Assembly: GCF_029873635.1 (NCBI RefSeq) | Contig: NC_080418.1 | Location: forward strand, 150,715,748-150,779,747 | Origin: Malania oleifera | Lineage: Eukaryota; Streptophyta; Magnoliopsida; Santalales; Ximeniaceae | Reading direction: 5' to 3' | Length of the DNA: 64,000 bases | Part shown: one piece after another, positions 12,701 through 24,800 of the stretch | How the letters are laid out: each line of letters starts with the position of its first letter | How positions within the stretch are numbered: position 1 is the stretch's first letter | The notes under the pieces: model-generated | Database searches by the model: none | The model's input: only the letters and a program-made list of their open reading frames with translations | Told to the model about the DNA's origin: nothing | Translations under genes and position numbers: made by a program

Positions 12701-15700
12701 ATATTGCAAATATGTTCGTACCTTAATTTATCCTTTAATGTAATACCACTCATCCACTTTAGCATGCACATTTCAGCCACTTCCACTTTTTGAACATATA
12801 TATATGTATAAAGCCCAAACCCCCCCCCCCCCCCCCTTCTTCTCCTACCCCTACCCCAAAATCCCCCCTCCCTTTCTAAAACAAGGAAGGATCCTCACTA
12901 AGCAGATTTGATCCCTAGACCTCCTCAAAGGGAGCCAAGCAACAATCCACTAGACCAACGTCCAAGTTCTTTTGAATATGTTGTTTCTTAGTTGCTCAAC
13001 ATTTTGATCCATAAAGCATGGCTGGTCTTATAGCCATCCTATAGAACTTTTCAACATGACAAAGGGAGAGAGAAGATTTTTTAAAATGACAAAAGAAGCA
13101 TTTTTCAGGGACTAGTCTTGTAAGTCTTTTTTTGAGCATTTGACCAATTAAAACATGTGCTTCCCGCTTCATAGTTCTACCTGGAAAGCTAACGTCCCCT
13201 CAATGATAGGTTTTTATTTGGTTGGTTGCAGCATCAATCTGTTGCAAAATAGAAGGCCTTTTAAGGTTATTTCCAGATTTTTGTTCCCTTTGTTTTGAGA
13301 GTTCAGAATCTGTTTCTCACCTGTTCCTTCATTGCTCTTTTTCATGCAGAGTGTGGAATAATCTTTTTGATTTAGTTGGAGATAGTTGGGTGTGTCAGAG
13401 TTGATGAAAGATTTTTTGGCTATATCATTTTCAGGTTTTGGGAGAGCTAAAGATGGTTTGGCATTGTGCAGGTGTGCGATTTTTAGAGTTTTGTGGGGGA
13501 TTTGGTTGGAGCAGAATGCTTGAATTTTTACGGGAACAAGGATGTCTTCTATAGGCGCAACAGTAAGGTTGTCGTCGTGTGACCTGGACAAGGGTTAGAG
13601 GCGTGGAAACAGCCTCTTGCAAAAATGCAAGGCAAGGCTGTGTACTATAGACCCATTGTGGTCTGCCCCTTCCCCGGACCCCACATATGCAGGAGCTTTG
13701 TGCACCGGGCTGCCCTTTAAGAATGTCCTCCATAACGCTTTAGCATAGGATTCAGTATCTGGCCTTGTTGTGGGCTATTGCAGCAGGATGTTCTAGAGGA
13801 GTTTCTTTGTCAGATTTACAGTGTGATTGGCTGGCTGAGCCGTTTTGATTTTTTTTTTTTATAATTTTTTTTTTTGTTTTTTGTTCTTTGATCTTCTAAG
13901 GAGGATTTCTTATGCTCATGCTCCTTGTTTTACTTCTTGATCTCCTTAAGAAGATCTCTTCTTTTTCAATAAAAAAAAAATTGACAAAAGAAGCACATCA
14001 ACTAGATTATAGCACATGGCCATGCCACTCGATGTAGAGTAATATGCTACAATGCAGAATATTAGTAAATGAACCAAATGACAAATGAGAAATACAAATG
14101 CATTAAAAGAAGAAAATGGGTGAAAGCTGCAGTTCACAAATACCTTGTGATAAAAATAGGTAACTAATGGTTCATTCATCTATCAGGTCATTGATTAAGA
14201 CTTAAGTTTAAATGGTCAGCAGCATCCTCAAGCCAGCGATAAACAAATAGCGCTCAAAACATCATTTTTCCCTCTTCCAGCAATAAATCCTTTTTCTTAT
14301 AACATTCTTTCTTTAACTAAATATTCAACCTACTTGAAAATTAAAAGTGAAACACTCCGAGTATGTTTCCAATCTTTGCAAAACCATATAGTTGAGACTT
14401 TTCCTAGTGTTGGTGTGATTTATAGAATCTTGCAAGTGCAAGGAACAAATATTTCCAGAGCTGTTGTACATTCTCCAGAGTGTCAGCCAAGTATGTGATG
14501 ATAGATGTAGGTGTTGGACACCTACATCCATATGTTGCAATACATTAAGGCACTTTACACAACTGTTGAATATATAAACAAATCAAATTCTAACTGAAAC
14601 AGTCGGACTGTCATCTGACTAATGGTAGATATTTCAAAGCTTAAACATATGGGAGTGCAGTGATACATAGTGATCCCACTAACTAATGCAGTTCTAAGGT
14701 TCCAAAGTCATGATCTCATTCAGTAGCCTTGAGTATATTATAAACCAAAAAGAAGCATCCTTGTCTTCTAAAAAACTCACTATACTTGTTCAAGCTGATA
14801 GAACAGGCACAAAGCATAAAACACAAGATTCTTATTTGGAAAAATTTTCCAGTAAGGAACGGAGGTTAGACAAACAATTATTTCATGAAAAAACTACTAA
14901 TATCTCAATAAAAAATAAACATTAAATTTTTATGCTTCAACTTATTCGCATGGAAAGGTAAGAAACAGAATATTTCTACAACCCTGTTGTTTTCCGAATA
15001 ATAAAATAGCATATGCCCTACCCACGCATGTACTTAAAGACAACAAAACACACATAAATGGAGAAACAAGAGTCTTCAAAGATTTGCACTTTAATGTCTC
15101 TTATCCATTTTTTGATTCTGTAACTCATAAGCAAAAAAGATCAAGCCCCCTGTAAGGCTACTTTTATTAACAAACTAATTTCAAGAAACAATGGATTTTC
15201 AGCTAGGTTATAAATATATTAAAAAACATATGTACAAGCAAGTGTGTATGTGCAAATTTCTCACCTCACTATATTCAGGCAACAAGTACTGCAAACAGCG
15301 TTGTGCAACATGGTTACCATTCATGTTTTTCATCAAAGTCACTATACCCGGCTTTAGAGAGGAAACAACCATGGAAAACTGTTCCGGAGTCTTGAGGGTC
15401 TCAATAGCCTTCTGAACAGCTCGGGTCCTATATTTGGAAAGAACAACTCAAACCACAACCAAAAAACGGTAACAATACATGAAATGCGCAGAGGAAAGAA
15501 AGAGATGGGAAAAGTGGAGGGCAGATTTTTGGAGCAAACCCGTGCACATCACATGAAATTCTAACAAGGTCCCCAGCTTTCCTAGTAATTGCATGAAGAA
15601 TCTGCATCTGCTGATCCTCATCACAAACCTCGAGCAGCTTCTGGACAAGATAATTCCCAAATGGATCTGTCATGAGCTCAACAATGTGATCTATAATCTC

Positions 15701-17191
15701 TACGAAAATTTTCTCAACATCTTCAGGTGTTCCCTCCATAAATTTCCTTTGTAAGAATCGACAGCCATTCTGGTCCTTTGCCATCAGATATATTTTACCA
15801 GAGACTTCATCCAACAAGTAAGACTGCAGCCTCTGATTGTTATGTTTAACATCTGTTGTCTCAGCCAACAAACCTAGTGAACTGAGACTATCAGAGTGGA
15901 AGCATGCAGCATTTGAAGTGGATAAACTGTGACGGAAATTACCATTTGAGAGAGGATTGTGGTTGAAACTATTGACTGATTCATTTCCTCCAATGGTGCC
16001 AAACTTGACTGATCTGATTGAGTTCAATCCATGTGATCTTGTTAGAATCTTTTCAGGAAAAAATTGTTTACCAATTTTGTCCAAAATGTGAGGTGTGGTA
16101 TAATCAGTAGAGGAAATGGCAGGACTGGTTTGATTTAAACCCTTTCTAACAGCATAGCTATTCCAATATGATTTTTGATTACATTGTTCATATTGCTGAG
16201 GGACTGGCATCTCATAGTATGGTTGCATTTGTTTCCGACCAATCAGCCTAGTTGACACATTTCCATTTGCTTGAATTGGAGGCCGAGCTTCCAAATTCTG
16301 ATTCCAAAGTTGTTGCAAGTACAAGTTTTGCTGATGCATCCTATAATATTGTTCCTCTTCCATATGACTCCATGTAATATGAGGCTGGCTTAATTGTTGT
16401 GAATGCAAGTATTGGAGTCGAGATTGTGCCTCCAAGAAATATTGCTGCTGATTGGCCATTACAGGGAACTCCACATGAGGGACAGTCATATCTGAGAGAA
16501 ACTGAAAACCTTGCACTCCATGAGCAAATGGCATGGCACTGGTGAAATTTTGTACGTGCTCAGAGTAACTAAATGGCTGTTTCTTCAGTTCTTGAACATT
16601 GAATTTTAACAAATTTGAACATTCACGTCTACTCCTTTCCACATCAAACTCATTAAAACCACCCAACGAACTATTTGGCGACTCTGGAGAGTGAACTGCC
16701 ATGATCTGAGAATCCATAACAGAAGGAGGTTTCTTTAAGCCATTTGGGTATTGGTCATCAAGCATTACAGTATTATTGACGAGAGATTTATAAACCACAA
16801 AATTTGGATTCACAGCATCCACTGTCACTCCTTCGCCAAAGTTCAATTTTGACAATGCAGATGTCAAGGATTGGTCATCAGGCAGATTTTGGCCCTCTTG
16901 CCGAAACCTTTTGATGGGTGATTGAAGAACATTATTCACTGGCATCTTTCCATCTTCCACAATACCATAGCTCTGGAGTTTGTCATGGAAAGATCCCTCA
17001 GAGGAATTGACACAAACAGGCCTGGGGATTTCATGGGACAAGCTATCATGCAAGGACACCCTTTGGAAATCCTTGGAGGAGGTGTTTAGTCCAGAGTCCT
17101 CAGAATGTGGGTTCCCAGAAGTGACAGTTGGTATCTCACCAAGAAGTATTTCTAATTCATCAAACTCCGGTTCATTCCTTCTTTCTCCCAT
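7373..17191 (-). CDS. Pumilio/PUF RNA-binding protein, 781 aa, five coding exons
   Basis: PUF proteins bind UGUA-type motifs in mRNA 3' UTRs and repress or destabilise the message. Exons: 15540-17191, 15265-15427, 8551-8714, 8101-8359, 7373-7480. They sum to 2346 bases, exactly 782 codons with the stop. MGERR at 17191 is chosen as start because a 3' splice site (TTTCTGCAG|TTAACAAAATG) lies just before it. Residues 1 to about 455 are Ser/Gln-rich and probably disordered. Eight Puf repeats fill about 465-775. The base-contact residues read C-R-Q, N-Y-Q, T-R-Q, N-H-Q, C-C-Q, N-Y-Q, S-N-E, N-Y-Q from repeat 1 to 8. This fits a UGUxUAUA-type target with a relaxed fourth base. Intron 2 (8715-15264) is about 6.5 kb and full of transposons. 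The best fit is the APUM7-12 part of the plant family; the exact orthologue is not decided. Confidence 0.93.
9496..10206. mobile_element. Long-terminal-inverted-repeat (foldback/MITE-like) element
   Basis: The two ends are inverted copies of each other over about 110 bases. The left arm starts TGTCACAACGTCCCCGAGA at 9496; the right arm ends TCTCCGAGACGTTGTGACA at 10206. The arms share ATAATATTGAAAGTTCAAA and GGTTAGTTCACCTAATTACTA, with an indel of about 12 bases. The roughly 490-base middle is AT-rich, contains a (TA)n run at about 9667-9694, and has no coding capacity. No clear target duplication was found, so the superfamily is open (Mutator-like foldback, or inverted paired LTR ends). It lies in Pumilio intron 2. 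Confidence 0.7.
10425..11110 (-). mobile_element. LINE (L1-type) fragment, antisense to +
   Basis: Minus-strand translations give zf-RVT-like pieces such as IMAFVCFMALDRVNTNNMLR and a following SEQNAQIF segment, the same region seen in the LINEs at 100-894 and 13101-13981. No terminal A-run is visible, and the frame is broken by several indels. It is an old fragment inside Pumilio intron 2, in the same orientation as the gene. Confidence 0.6.
11455..11640 (+). repeat. Possible diverged SINE remnant
   Basis: The segment has a B-box-like GATCACACGTTCAAGTC, then AACAGCCTCTCCCAAAGTGG and AAGGCTGTGTACATCA. This is a loose match to the order of the Au-like SINE core, and the 3' tail is unlike it. 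It may be a relative or a chance resemblance. Confidence 0.35.
12390..12795 (-). mobile_element. RTE-clade LINE 3' end
   Basis: Read on the minus strand this gives the C-terminal part of an RTE-type reverse transcriptase polyprotein: MLKWMSGITLKDKLRYEHI, then EDKVRKRQLR, FGHLKHRPTSAPMWRNE, GRDIPKIIWNEVVSKDL and LVEENALDGVN. It is followed by the typical RTE tail ending in GGGACTTGAGGCTTG and a TTGTTATTGTTG tract (12390-12425 on +). It is 5'-truncated and has internal stops. It lies in Pumilio intron 2. Confidence 0.75.
12819..12985 (-). mobile_element. tRNA-derived SINE
   Basis: On the minus strand it starts with a tRNA-like A box (TTGGTCTAGTGGATTG) and a B-box-like AGGTCTAGGGATCAAATC. A GAGGATCCTTCCTTGTTTTAG body follows, and it ends in a G-rich run (C18 on + at 12819-12836). 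The body does not fold as a functional tRNA, so this is a retroposon. It abuts the RTE LINE end. Confidence 0.55.
13101..13981 (+). mobile_element. 5'-truncated LINE with perfect 14-bp target duplication
   Basis: This L1-type LINE tail is flanked by perfect direct repeats TGACAAAAGAAGCA at 13087-13100 and 13982-13995, and ends in an A-run just before the right repeat. It encodes part of the zf-RVT region (FCSLCFESSESVSHLFLHCS) and has no full frame. The unmutated target repeat shows a fairly recent 5'-truncated insertion into Pumilio intron 2, in antisense to the gene. A SINE later landed inside it. Confidence 0.88.
13550..13722 (+). mobile_element. Au-like SINE nested in the LINE
   Basis: A full-looking Au-type SINE: head GGCGCAACAGTAAGGTTG, core ACAGCCTCTTGCAAAAATGC, middle GGTCTGCCCCTTCCCCGGACC, tail GTGCACCGGGCTGCCCTTT. 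Flanking GATGTCTTCTATA and AATGTCCTCCATA look like an eroded target duplication within the LINE. It belongs to the same family as 4137-4325. Confidence 0.85.
13996..15264. other. Remainder of Pumilio intron 2
   Basis: AT-rich intron sequence with no recognisable element or coding segment. It ends at the minus-strand donor of exon 2 (15264/15265). Confidence 0.6.
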
Positions 17192-18300
17192 TTTGTTAAC
17201 TGCAGAAACAGAGCAATCTACACTGAGCAATGCAGATCCACAAAGAAACCATTCAATGCAAATAGATTCTCTATTATTTAAAAGAAAATGTCCTATGAAA
17301 GGAACCCATCAAATTTTAAACTAACTGTACACAAAACCATAAACAAAAATATTATCAATTCAACGAACTAAAACACGGCTACACAGCAAGCTCCTGAAAT
17401 TGTTTTCTATCAAAATTTAATAAACCAAAAATCTGATGAAAACCCATTAATCCAAACATCATCCGCCATTATTGCTAATTTGTAAGAACCATTAACTTAA
17501 TCGCCCAAAAAATAAAAATCAACTTTGTTCCTTTACTAATATACTAATGCCCAGAATTGAAACACATCCCTTGAATCGACCAATCCATTTATGGAATTAC
17601 AATTATAAAAGCATAAATAAAAGTATATACACTAACATACGAGCGTCAGCGAACACCGACAAATTCAAAATACTAGAAAAGCGATCAATGCCAAAACCCC
17701 AGCTCGAAACCAGAGTTCAAACAAAACAGTAGGATCGTCTTCGTCGTCGTTGGAGTCATCAGGCCAACCCAGTCGAGTCTTTCCTCGATTTTCACGTCTA
17801 ATATAAAAAGAAAAAAAAAAAGTAGAATCGGGATTTTCTACATAAAATAAAACCCTTGTAAACAGAGCTCGATCAAACACAATCAGTAGGCGAAATGTGC
17901 CAAAACCCAAAACCCAGAAAGCCCCGATCATCAAAACCAAACCTCAAAACGGCAAAACAAACAAGTGGGTAATTTTGAAAACACGAGAAAAATTCCCAAA
18001 AAACAATTATTAGAGAAAATACCAAAAAAGCATAAACGAAATAAGCCAGCCCATAGAGTGAGAAGAAAGTTGATGATTAACGTCAAACGGAGACATACCA
18101 GTAACAGAAGCGCCGGCATTAGAGAGATGATGAACCCATGGCCAATGGGACTGATTGGTAGTAAAAGAAAAGAAAACAAAAAGAAGGTTTTGGAGCAGAA
18201 TTCGGAGAAAAGGAAGGTTTTGGGTCAGGTCAGGAGAAGAGGCGGCGTGGGGAGGAAGGAGAGATTATCAAAGGAATAGAGAGAGAGAGAGAGAGAGAGA
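17192..18300 (-). promoter_or_regulatory. Pumilio 5' leader with UTR intron and (CT)n tract
   Basis: Reading leftwards, a 5' splice site (GTTACTG|GTATGTC) ends at about 18099 and a 3' splice site (TTTCTGCAG) ends just before the start codon. This implies a 5' UTR intron of about 900 bases. A (GA)n run at 18279-18300, (CT)n in the gene's sense, lies upstream of the donor, as is common in plant leaders and core promoters. I cannot place the transcription start. Confidence 0.6.
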
Positions 18301-21300
18301 TGACATTGGCATATCACAAACACCAAACAACACACCAACTACAAGCTATAGGCAATTACCATACCCATGCATGGTTCCTCCTTTTTCCTCTGCTTCCCTG
18401 TGGTCTGTTTGGTACGTTTTTGGTTTTTGGTTTTTGGTCTTCTCTTTCATTTCATGTATTTACATATACATATAAGTAGAATAATAATGTTGCAATTTGA
18501 TTCATGTTCAACTTCAGATTCTTCAATAAATTTTTTCTCTTTCTTTTTTAATTTCCACATCCATCCTTTTGCTACTGCCATTCCCCTGCTGAGTTTTTGT
18601 GCCTCATTTTTTTTTCATTGCTCCAAAAGTATGTAAAAACATTTGTTTTTCCTTTTTATTTGGTGATAGGCTCACATTCATCCAAATTATATTTATTATA
18701 ATTTTTTAAAAAAAAGATATATTAATCCAATTCAAATTTTACTTACAAATTCGATGCTCATATTTCTCGTCCTCACATCTAAATTATATAATACACATAT
18801 GTATGGGCGCTTATGCACTCTATTTCTATGTACTAAAATTTACAATTACCTAATATTGGGTATGTTAAAATGGGATGAATTGAAAGTGAAATAAAATTTA
18901 TATATATATATATATATATAAAGACAAAATGTAAAAATATAAAGACAAAATTATATCCTATTTCGATCTTTGGTCTTTATATTTTTTATTCATTCAAAAG
19001 AATCTATAGATTTTTCATTAGAACTTATAATTTGTTTGGTATGAAGAATGGAATGAAATATTTTTTACCATATGATTTTTTGTTCCATTGATACGGGCAA
19101 ACATAAAGGGACAAATTTTTCATGAAAAGGAAAAAAGAATGTAACCTGCTATTCATTCGTTGTCCACTTAACACAAATGTTTTTCTAACTTTTTAAATTG
19201 CTGCAATGAAAACAAATGATGTTTGGACAACTTTTACCGACATATTTTGTATTTGTTGAGGAAAAAAAAGATACTCGTAAATTTTTTTTTTTTTTTTTTT
19301 TTCAATTTGTAATTTCAAAAAAAAATTACATAATTTTAATATTATGAAAAAAAATTAGAAAATATATTTTGCAATCCTTCTATTGATTTTTTTTTTTTAT
19401 AAATGATAAAAAAAATAAAAGTTAGTGTGATATTTTTTTTTAGTTTAAATTAAAAATAAAATTGTTGAACAATTGAATTGGATCTAATTCCCAGTGTAGC
19501 TATGATGTCTCCGAGATCCTTGCATCTCTATTAGATAGTTAGTTAAAGATATTATATTTGAGGTTTACTTGGAAATTCAAAAAGAAAAAAAGTATTGATT
19601 TTTGTTTTGTTCATTAGGGTTTATCTTAGGGAAAATCAATATATTGAGAAATAGAAATGGGAATGCTTCGTGGGGATTGCATTTCATGAATTACCAATAT
19701 TACAAATTGGAACAAATGACATGCACCGCCATCAGGGTCCATTTGGATTAAGGAATTTGGTAGGAAAATGAGAAGGAAATTCACTTTGTATTATATATTT
19801 TTATTTATATCAAATACTACTAAAAATACAAACAAAAGAAATTGGATTCCTTTCTCTCTTATTTTTTAAGTTCCAAACGAAGCCTTAATGTTGTCCACTA
19901 AGAAAAAAAAGGAACAAAGAGATGTGAAGTGAAATAAAAGAAAATGTTCCTCATTCAATTTGTGGTCAATTTTATTTTCCCATAATTTATGTCTTGGAGG
20001 AATAGAGGAGAAAAAAAAAAAAAAAAGGCCCTTCCCATTTTCATTTTTTTATTTTTCTTGCCTATTCTATTTATCTCAACTCAATGTAGCAAATCTCCCA
20101 TTATGTATGGGTCAAATGGAGTAGGTGGGAATAGAATGAAATGGAAACTTGAATAGAAAATTTGAAAAAATCAAGTGGTAATTTTAATTTTCCATTCCAT
20201 TTGTACAAATAATAGAAAAAAAAATGTAGTCAGGAATGACTAAAATGGCAAATTCTTGGATGTACTTCGTGTTTAGACTTGAAAATTTGCTCCCATTTGG
20301 TTCATGGAATCAAATTAGAAACAAAATCAAATTTCAAGAATGGAATCTTATTCCTAAGTATGGCTTCCGAAATCAAAGGCGCAATAATATCGCATCAATT
20401 ATAGACAAATCCAAATGAATGTCACCGTATGAGCATAAATGAATGGGGGCAAGTGCACAAAATGAGAAAAAAATATATATAGAGATTAGTTAAACAAGAG
20501 AAAAGAGGGGAGCTATGAGTAGAAAATATTGATGACCCGAAATTCTATTATTTATAAACCTTCCTCTCAAGTCAAATCGAAGCCTAGAGCCACCATACAA
20601 AATTTTGCCAACAATTAATTGCAAAGTCGATGTTATAAACAACTCCTTCCACCCACTTGAAATTTCTTCGATCACACTTCAAAAATATGCAAGCTTGATT
20701 ACTCCATATTTTAAAAAATCTTAAATTTGAATTTGAATATCTACGTAAATGCGTTTAAGCTCTCAAAAAAAATTGAGAAAGAAAAAAAATATATCAAGAA
20801 ATTCATGCCCCATCTCAGCTATTTGAAGCATGACACATGGTGCGCACTGGTTTGGATTGATCTGGGAGAGAATGATTGTAAAGCATGATAACAGGGCGCA
20901 CTCCTGAAGACACATGCTATTATGATCTTTTAAAGAAATAGGGATTATTATTATTCTACTACAAACGTGACTATTTCCCTTTTCCCAATGAAAACATGCT
21001 CTGCCTTTTGCCGCCCCTGTATTCACGCATACATGTAGTAAAACGTAGCAGCCTGCTCCCACTGGGCCACTGCTGCTAGCGTAGTCTAATATTTTCTTGT
21101 TTCTTAGACTTTATTTATTTGATGACTATATAGAAGTTACCTGCATCAGAAATGAAGCTGTGTACATTTAACCCTACTTCATAACCTACCCTGCCTTTTC
21201 TTTTTTCAGCTGCCCCAGGCATCACATTTGCCTCCAAAAGCAAAACACCTTCCCTTACGCCTCATTTTGAAACCAAGCTGCTCCCCCAAGATGAATAGTC

Positions 21301-21832
21301 TATAGTTACTACTGTTTTAATTACTAAAAACCTAATTTCACTTGCTGCCATATCATTTTGAACCTACAAGAAGGAATCAAGAACTAACAATGCAGAACTG
21401 TCCATCCAGTTTCCATGCAATAAAAACAGAAAACAGCGCAAAAAATGGTAATCCAAGCCTAGCATCAACAATCAACCCGAATTTGTAGTGAAAAGACTCG
21501 AAGCAGATGGGGAGGAAAGCAGAAAGATAAATAATATATGGGCATCTCAAATAAGAGAGAACTTGAAAGGGGGTAAAGGGGGGCAAGGGAAAAAGAGGGC
21601 ATGGGCAGGTTGAATTTTCTTCTACACTCAAAATGTTTTCAAGATATCTGCAATTGTATATTCTTGCATCATATGCCGTATCCCAGCACCCTATTCCTTG
21701 CTGAGATTTCAATTTCTAAGATGCTTCAACAACAAAGTATACAAAAATCAAGCCCCATTACCAGCACATGAACAACCAAGGCTCCAACCATGCTCATTTC
21801 TTGCTCTCTGGATCTTTGCTCAACCCGCCTCA
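18301..21832. other. AT-rich intergenic region
   Basis: Mostly AT-rich DNA with homopolymer runs and a (TA)n at 18899-18920. It should hold the Pumilio upstream region and, from about 21400, the CPN60B 3' UTR. Apart from a possible small MITE (19735-19893), I see no gene or clear element. Confidence 0.55.
19735..19893. repeat. Possible small MITE
   Basis: The ends GGTCCATTTGGATTAAGG and CCAAACGAAGCCTTAA form a short, imperfect inverted pair around an AT-rich centre of about 120 bases. Size and ends suit a MITE, but no target duplication is certain. Confidence 0.3.
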
Positions 21833-24800
21833 TCAATAGCCATATCCTGTCAGAACAAGGAAGAAAACAACTAGGGTTAAATTAAATACATTAGGAAACT
21901 AAGACAAGGAAAACAGTACTCAAACAGAGCATCAGGAACTCAGAATTATGCATTCTGTTATCGACCAAAACCTGAATTGTCCATTGGGTTTCCAGCAGCC
22001 ACAGGCTCGGGTTCCTTGATCTCAACCACCACACAATCGGACATCAAGAAAGTTTTAGCTACTGATGCTGCATGCTCCAGGCAACATCTCACCACCTGAA
22101 TCCAGAAAATTGTGAGTCCATTTACTTCTATAACAACACTAAACACATCCAGCTCTATGCTAGTGCAAGGGCATTTTGAATGATGCACTTGCTTCGACAC
22201 TCCTCAAAACACTCTTTCAAGAGAAAAAAATGAACTTGTGTAGGATGATAGTAATTAAAGGAATTCAAACAAAACAAATGCAGTGACACATTAAAATGCA
22301 GACTGTCAATGAAAATATCTGAAGAAAGAAACAAATCAACCCTAAAATCCTCCAAAAGAAGGGATACCACTTCAGATTTCAAACACACACAATCAGATGG
22401 TTCCAATTCTTTATTACTCTAAATTATCCATAGTTACTTGCAACTAACAATGTCTCATTGAAAGCTTTAAAGAGTGGAATCAGATTAATCCACATTATCT
22501 AGTTTAACTAGTAATCCACAACAACTGCAGTCATCTACTCAATGTCGAATTATAACGTGCCTCCTTCAAGGCCTGCTTCTAGTGCATCAGAAGGCCACCA
22601 ATTGCCAACAACTCATAAACAAAGTGAAGGAGCCTTTCATCATAGTATAGTCTACACTGATTTCAAACAACATGCTGCCTCAGCAGCAAAAGTGGGTTCT
22701 TGATATTGTAAGACACAGTGGTCCACCCATAAACTAATCCATATAAAACGAAACAGTGCAAACTCACTTTTGTTGGATCAATAATGCCAGCAGCCATTAA
22801 ATCTTCATAATTTCCAGTTGCAGCATTGTATCCATATTTTGGATTGTCACTTGAAAGCACCTGAACATAAATTTATATGGAGTGTCGTGATAAATAAATA
22901 AACAGAAATCCCATTCATCAGTAAGCCAACAATTGAATACATACCTTCTCACTGACAACACTTCCATTAACACCAGCATTCTTGGCAATTAACTTCAGAG
23001 GATAACTCAAAGCTCTCTTGACAATATCTGCTCCAACCTGCAAACCATTCACAAGGTGGCGATTCCAACATTTAGAATACTGACAATCTTCACATGTTGG
23101 CATCCAATTCTAATACCTATTTCTATTAAGCCATTTAAATACTTGAAATATATGAATATCAATTTCTAACACAAACTGAAAGTACCAGCAGGAAAGAATT
23201 TTAAAACACTAAACGAGTCTAATGATAAACAACACCCTAAATTACCTTCTCCTCATCATTATCAAGGTTGCCCTTGATGGCATCCACTTTTGAAGCAAGT
23301 CTCAGCAGGGTACATCCACCCCCAACTACAATACCTTCCTCGACAGCAGCCTGAAATCACGACAGAAACAAGTTCAATGCTCTTCATGACTCCATGTTAC
23401 CCTAAATTTGAAATGGGAATAACTTGCCTAGAACAAACCAATTAAGCCTTTATGTTTCATGGATGGCATTACCTTTGTTGCATTTAACGCATCTTCAACC
23501 CTCAGTTTCTTTTCTTTCAGTTCAGTCTCAGTTTGTGCTCCAACCTTCAACAAATCAAATAAGAAATTAAGAGTTTATGTATAGGTATCTCAACTTATTT
23601 CTTAAATCATTTCTACTAAAAATGAATGCAACCTCTTACCTGAATCACAGCAACACCGCCTGATAATTTTGCAATTCTTTCATTCAATTTCTCCTTCTCA
23701 TAGTCTTGCTCTGCAACCTGCACAAAATGCTTTCATGATTAGCATCAACAATATTAAGAAAACTGAGCAAGGACAGACAAGCATGTGAATGTGTGTGTGT
23801 GACTGTGAGAGAGAGAGAGAGAGAGAGAGATGCACCTCAATAAGGTTTCTAATTTGCGCAACTCGTTTATTTACTACTTCCTGGGTGCTTCCATCCCCAA
23901 CAACTGTTGTAGCATCCTTGGTAAGCACTACCTTGGCAGCATGGCCGAGGACTTCCTTGTCTGCTTTGTCTAAGGTAAGCCCCACTTCATCTCGGATCAC
24001 AGTTCCTGCATGCCAATGATGCAAAAACTCTCAATGAAATAAGTTGGAGACAAAATAATGCATATTGAAAACACAATGTGCCCATATGAAGATCCCCCAC
24101 AAATCAAGAACCAAATAAGAAATTGTGTAGATTATAGTTCATGTGCTGACCTCCAGTCAAAATGGCAATATCATCAAGGTATTGGCTCTTGCGCTCTCCA
24201 AAACCAGGAGCTTTAAGTGCAGCGATTTTCAGTGCCCCTCGAAGCTTGTTCACCACAAGAGTAGCTAAAGCCTCCTGTTCAATGTCTTCTGCTATGATCA
24301 AAATTGGGTACCCACCTCTGATAGCATCTTCCAGAACGTTAATAAGATCTCTTGCATTCGTTATTTTCTTGTCAACAAGAAGCAACTGCAATAGACAAAA
24401 TCCAAAATTAGAAAACAAGAACTATCTAAAATGTATTTGTTCTAAAATTTTGCCAAACATTGGATCGACTCAACAAGTTCGCCATGGTGCATACCTTGCA
24501 GTTCTCATATTCAACTGCCATCTTCTCACTATCAGTGACAAAGTAAGGTGAGATATAACCACGATCAAATTGCATCCCCTCAACAACATAGAGGCTGTTC
24601 TCTGCACTTTTTCCCTCTTCAAGAGTCACCACCCCCTTCCGACCCACTTTGCTCATGGCTTCAGCTATCATATTTCCTATTTCATAATTGTTCCCTGCAC
24701 TAACTGCTGCAACATCTGCTAGTTCACTCTCTTCAACCTGCAATGCCATATTCTATCATTAAATAACAGGCATTATCTAACAAAAACTAGGATATGCCAT

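Noticed and set aside
12819-12985. tRNA gene suggested by A- and B-box-like words
   Set aside because: No cloverleaf can be formed around them, and the body and tail fit a SINE. The same applies to the SINE heads at 4137 and 13550.
13214-13733. Minus-strand open frames in the LINE/SINE block
   Set aside because: They are antisense shadows of the LINE zf-RVT region and the nested SINE.
17547-18636. Open frames near the Pumilio leader
   Set aside because: They overlap the 5' UTR intron and the (GA)n tract and show no protein features.
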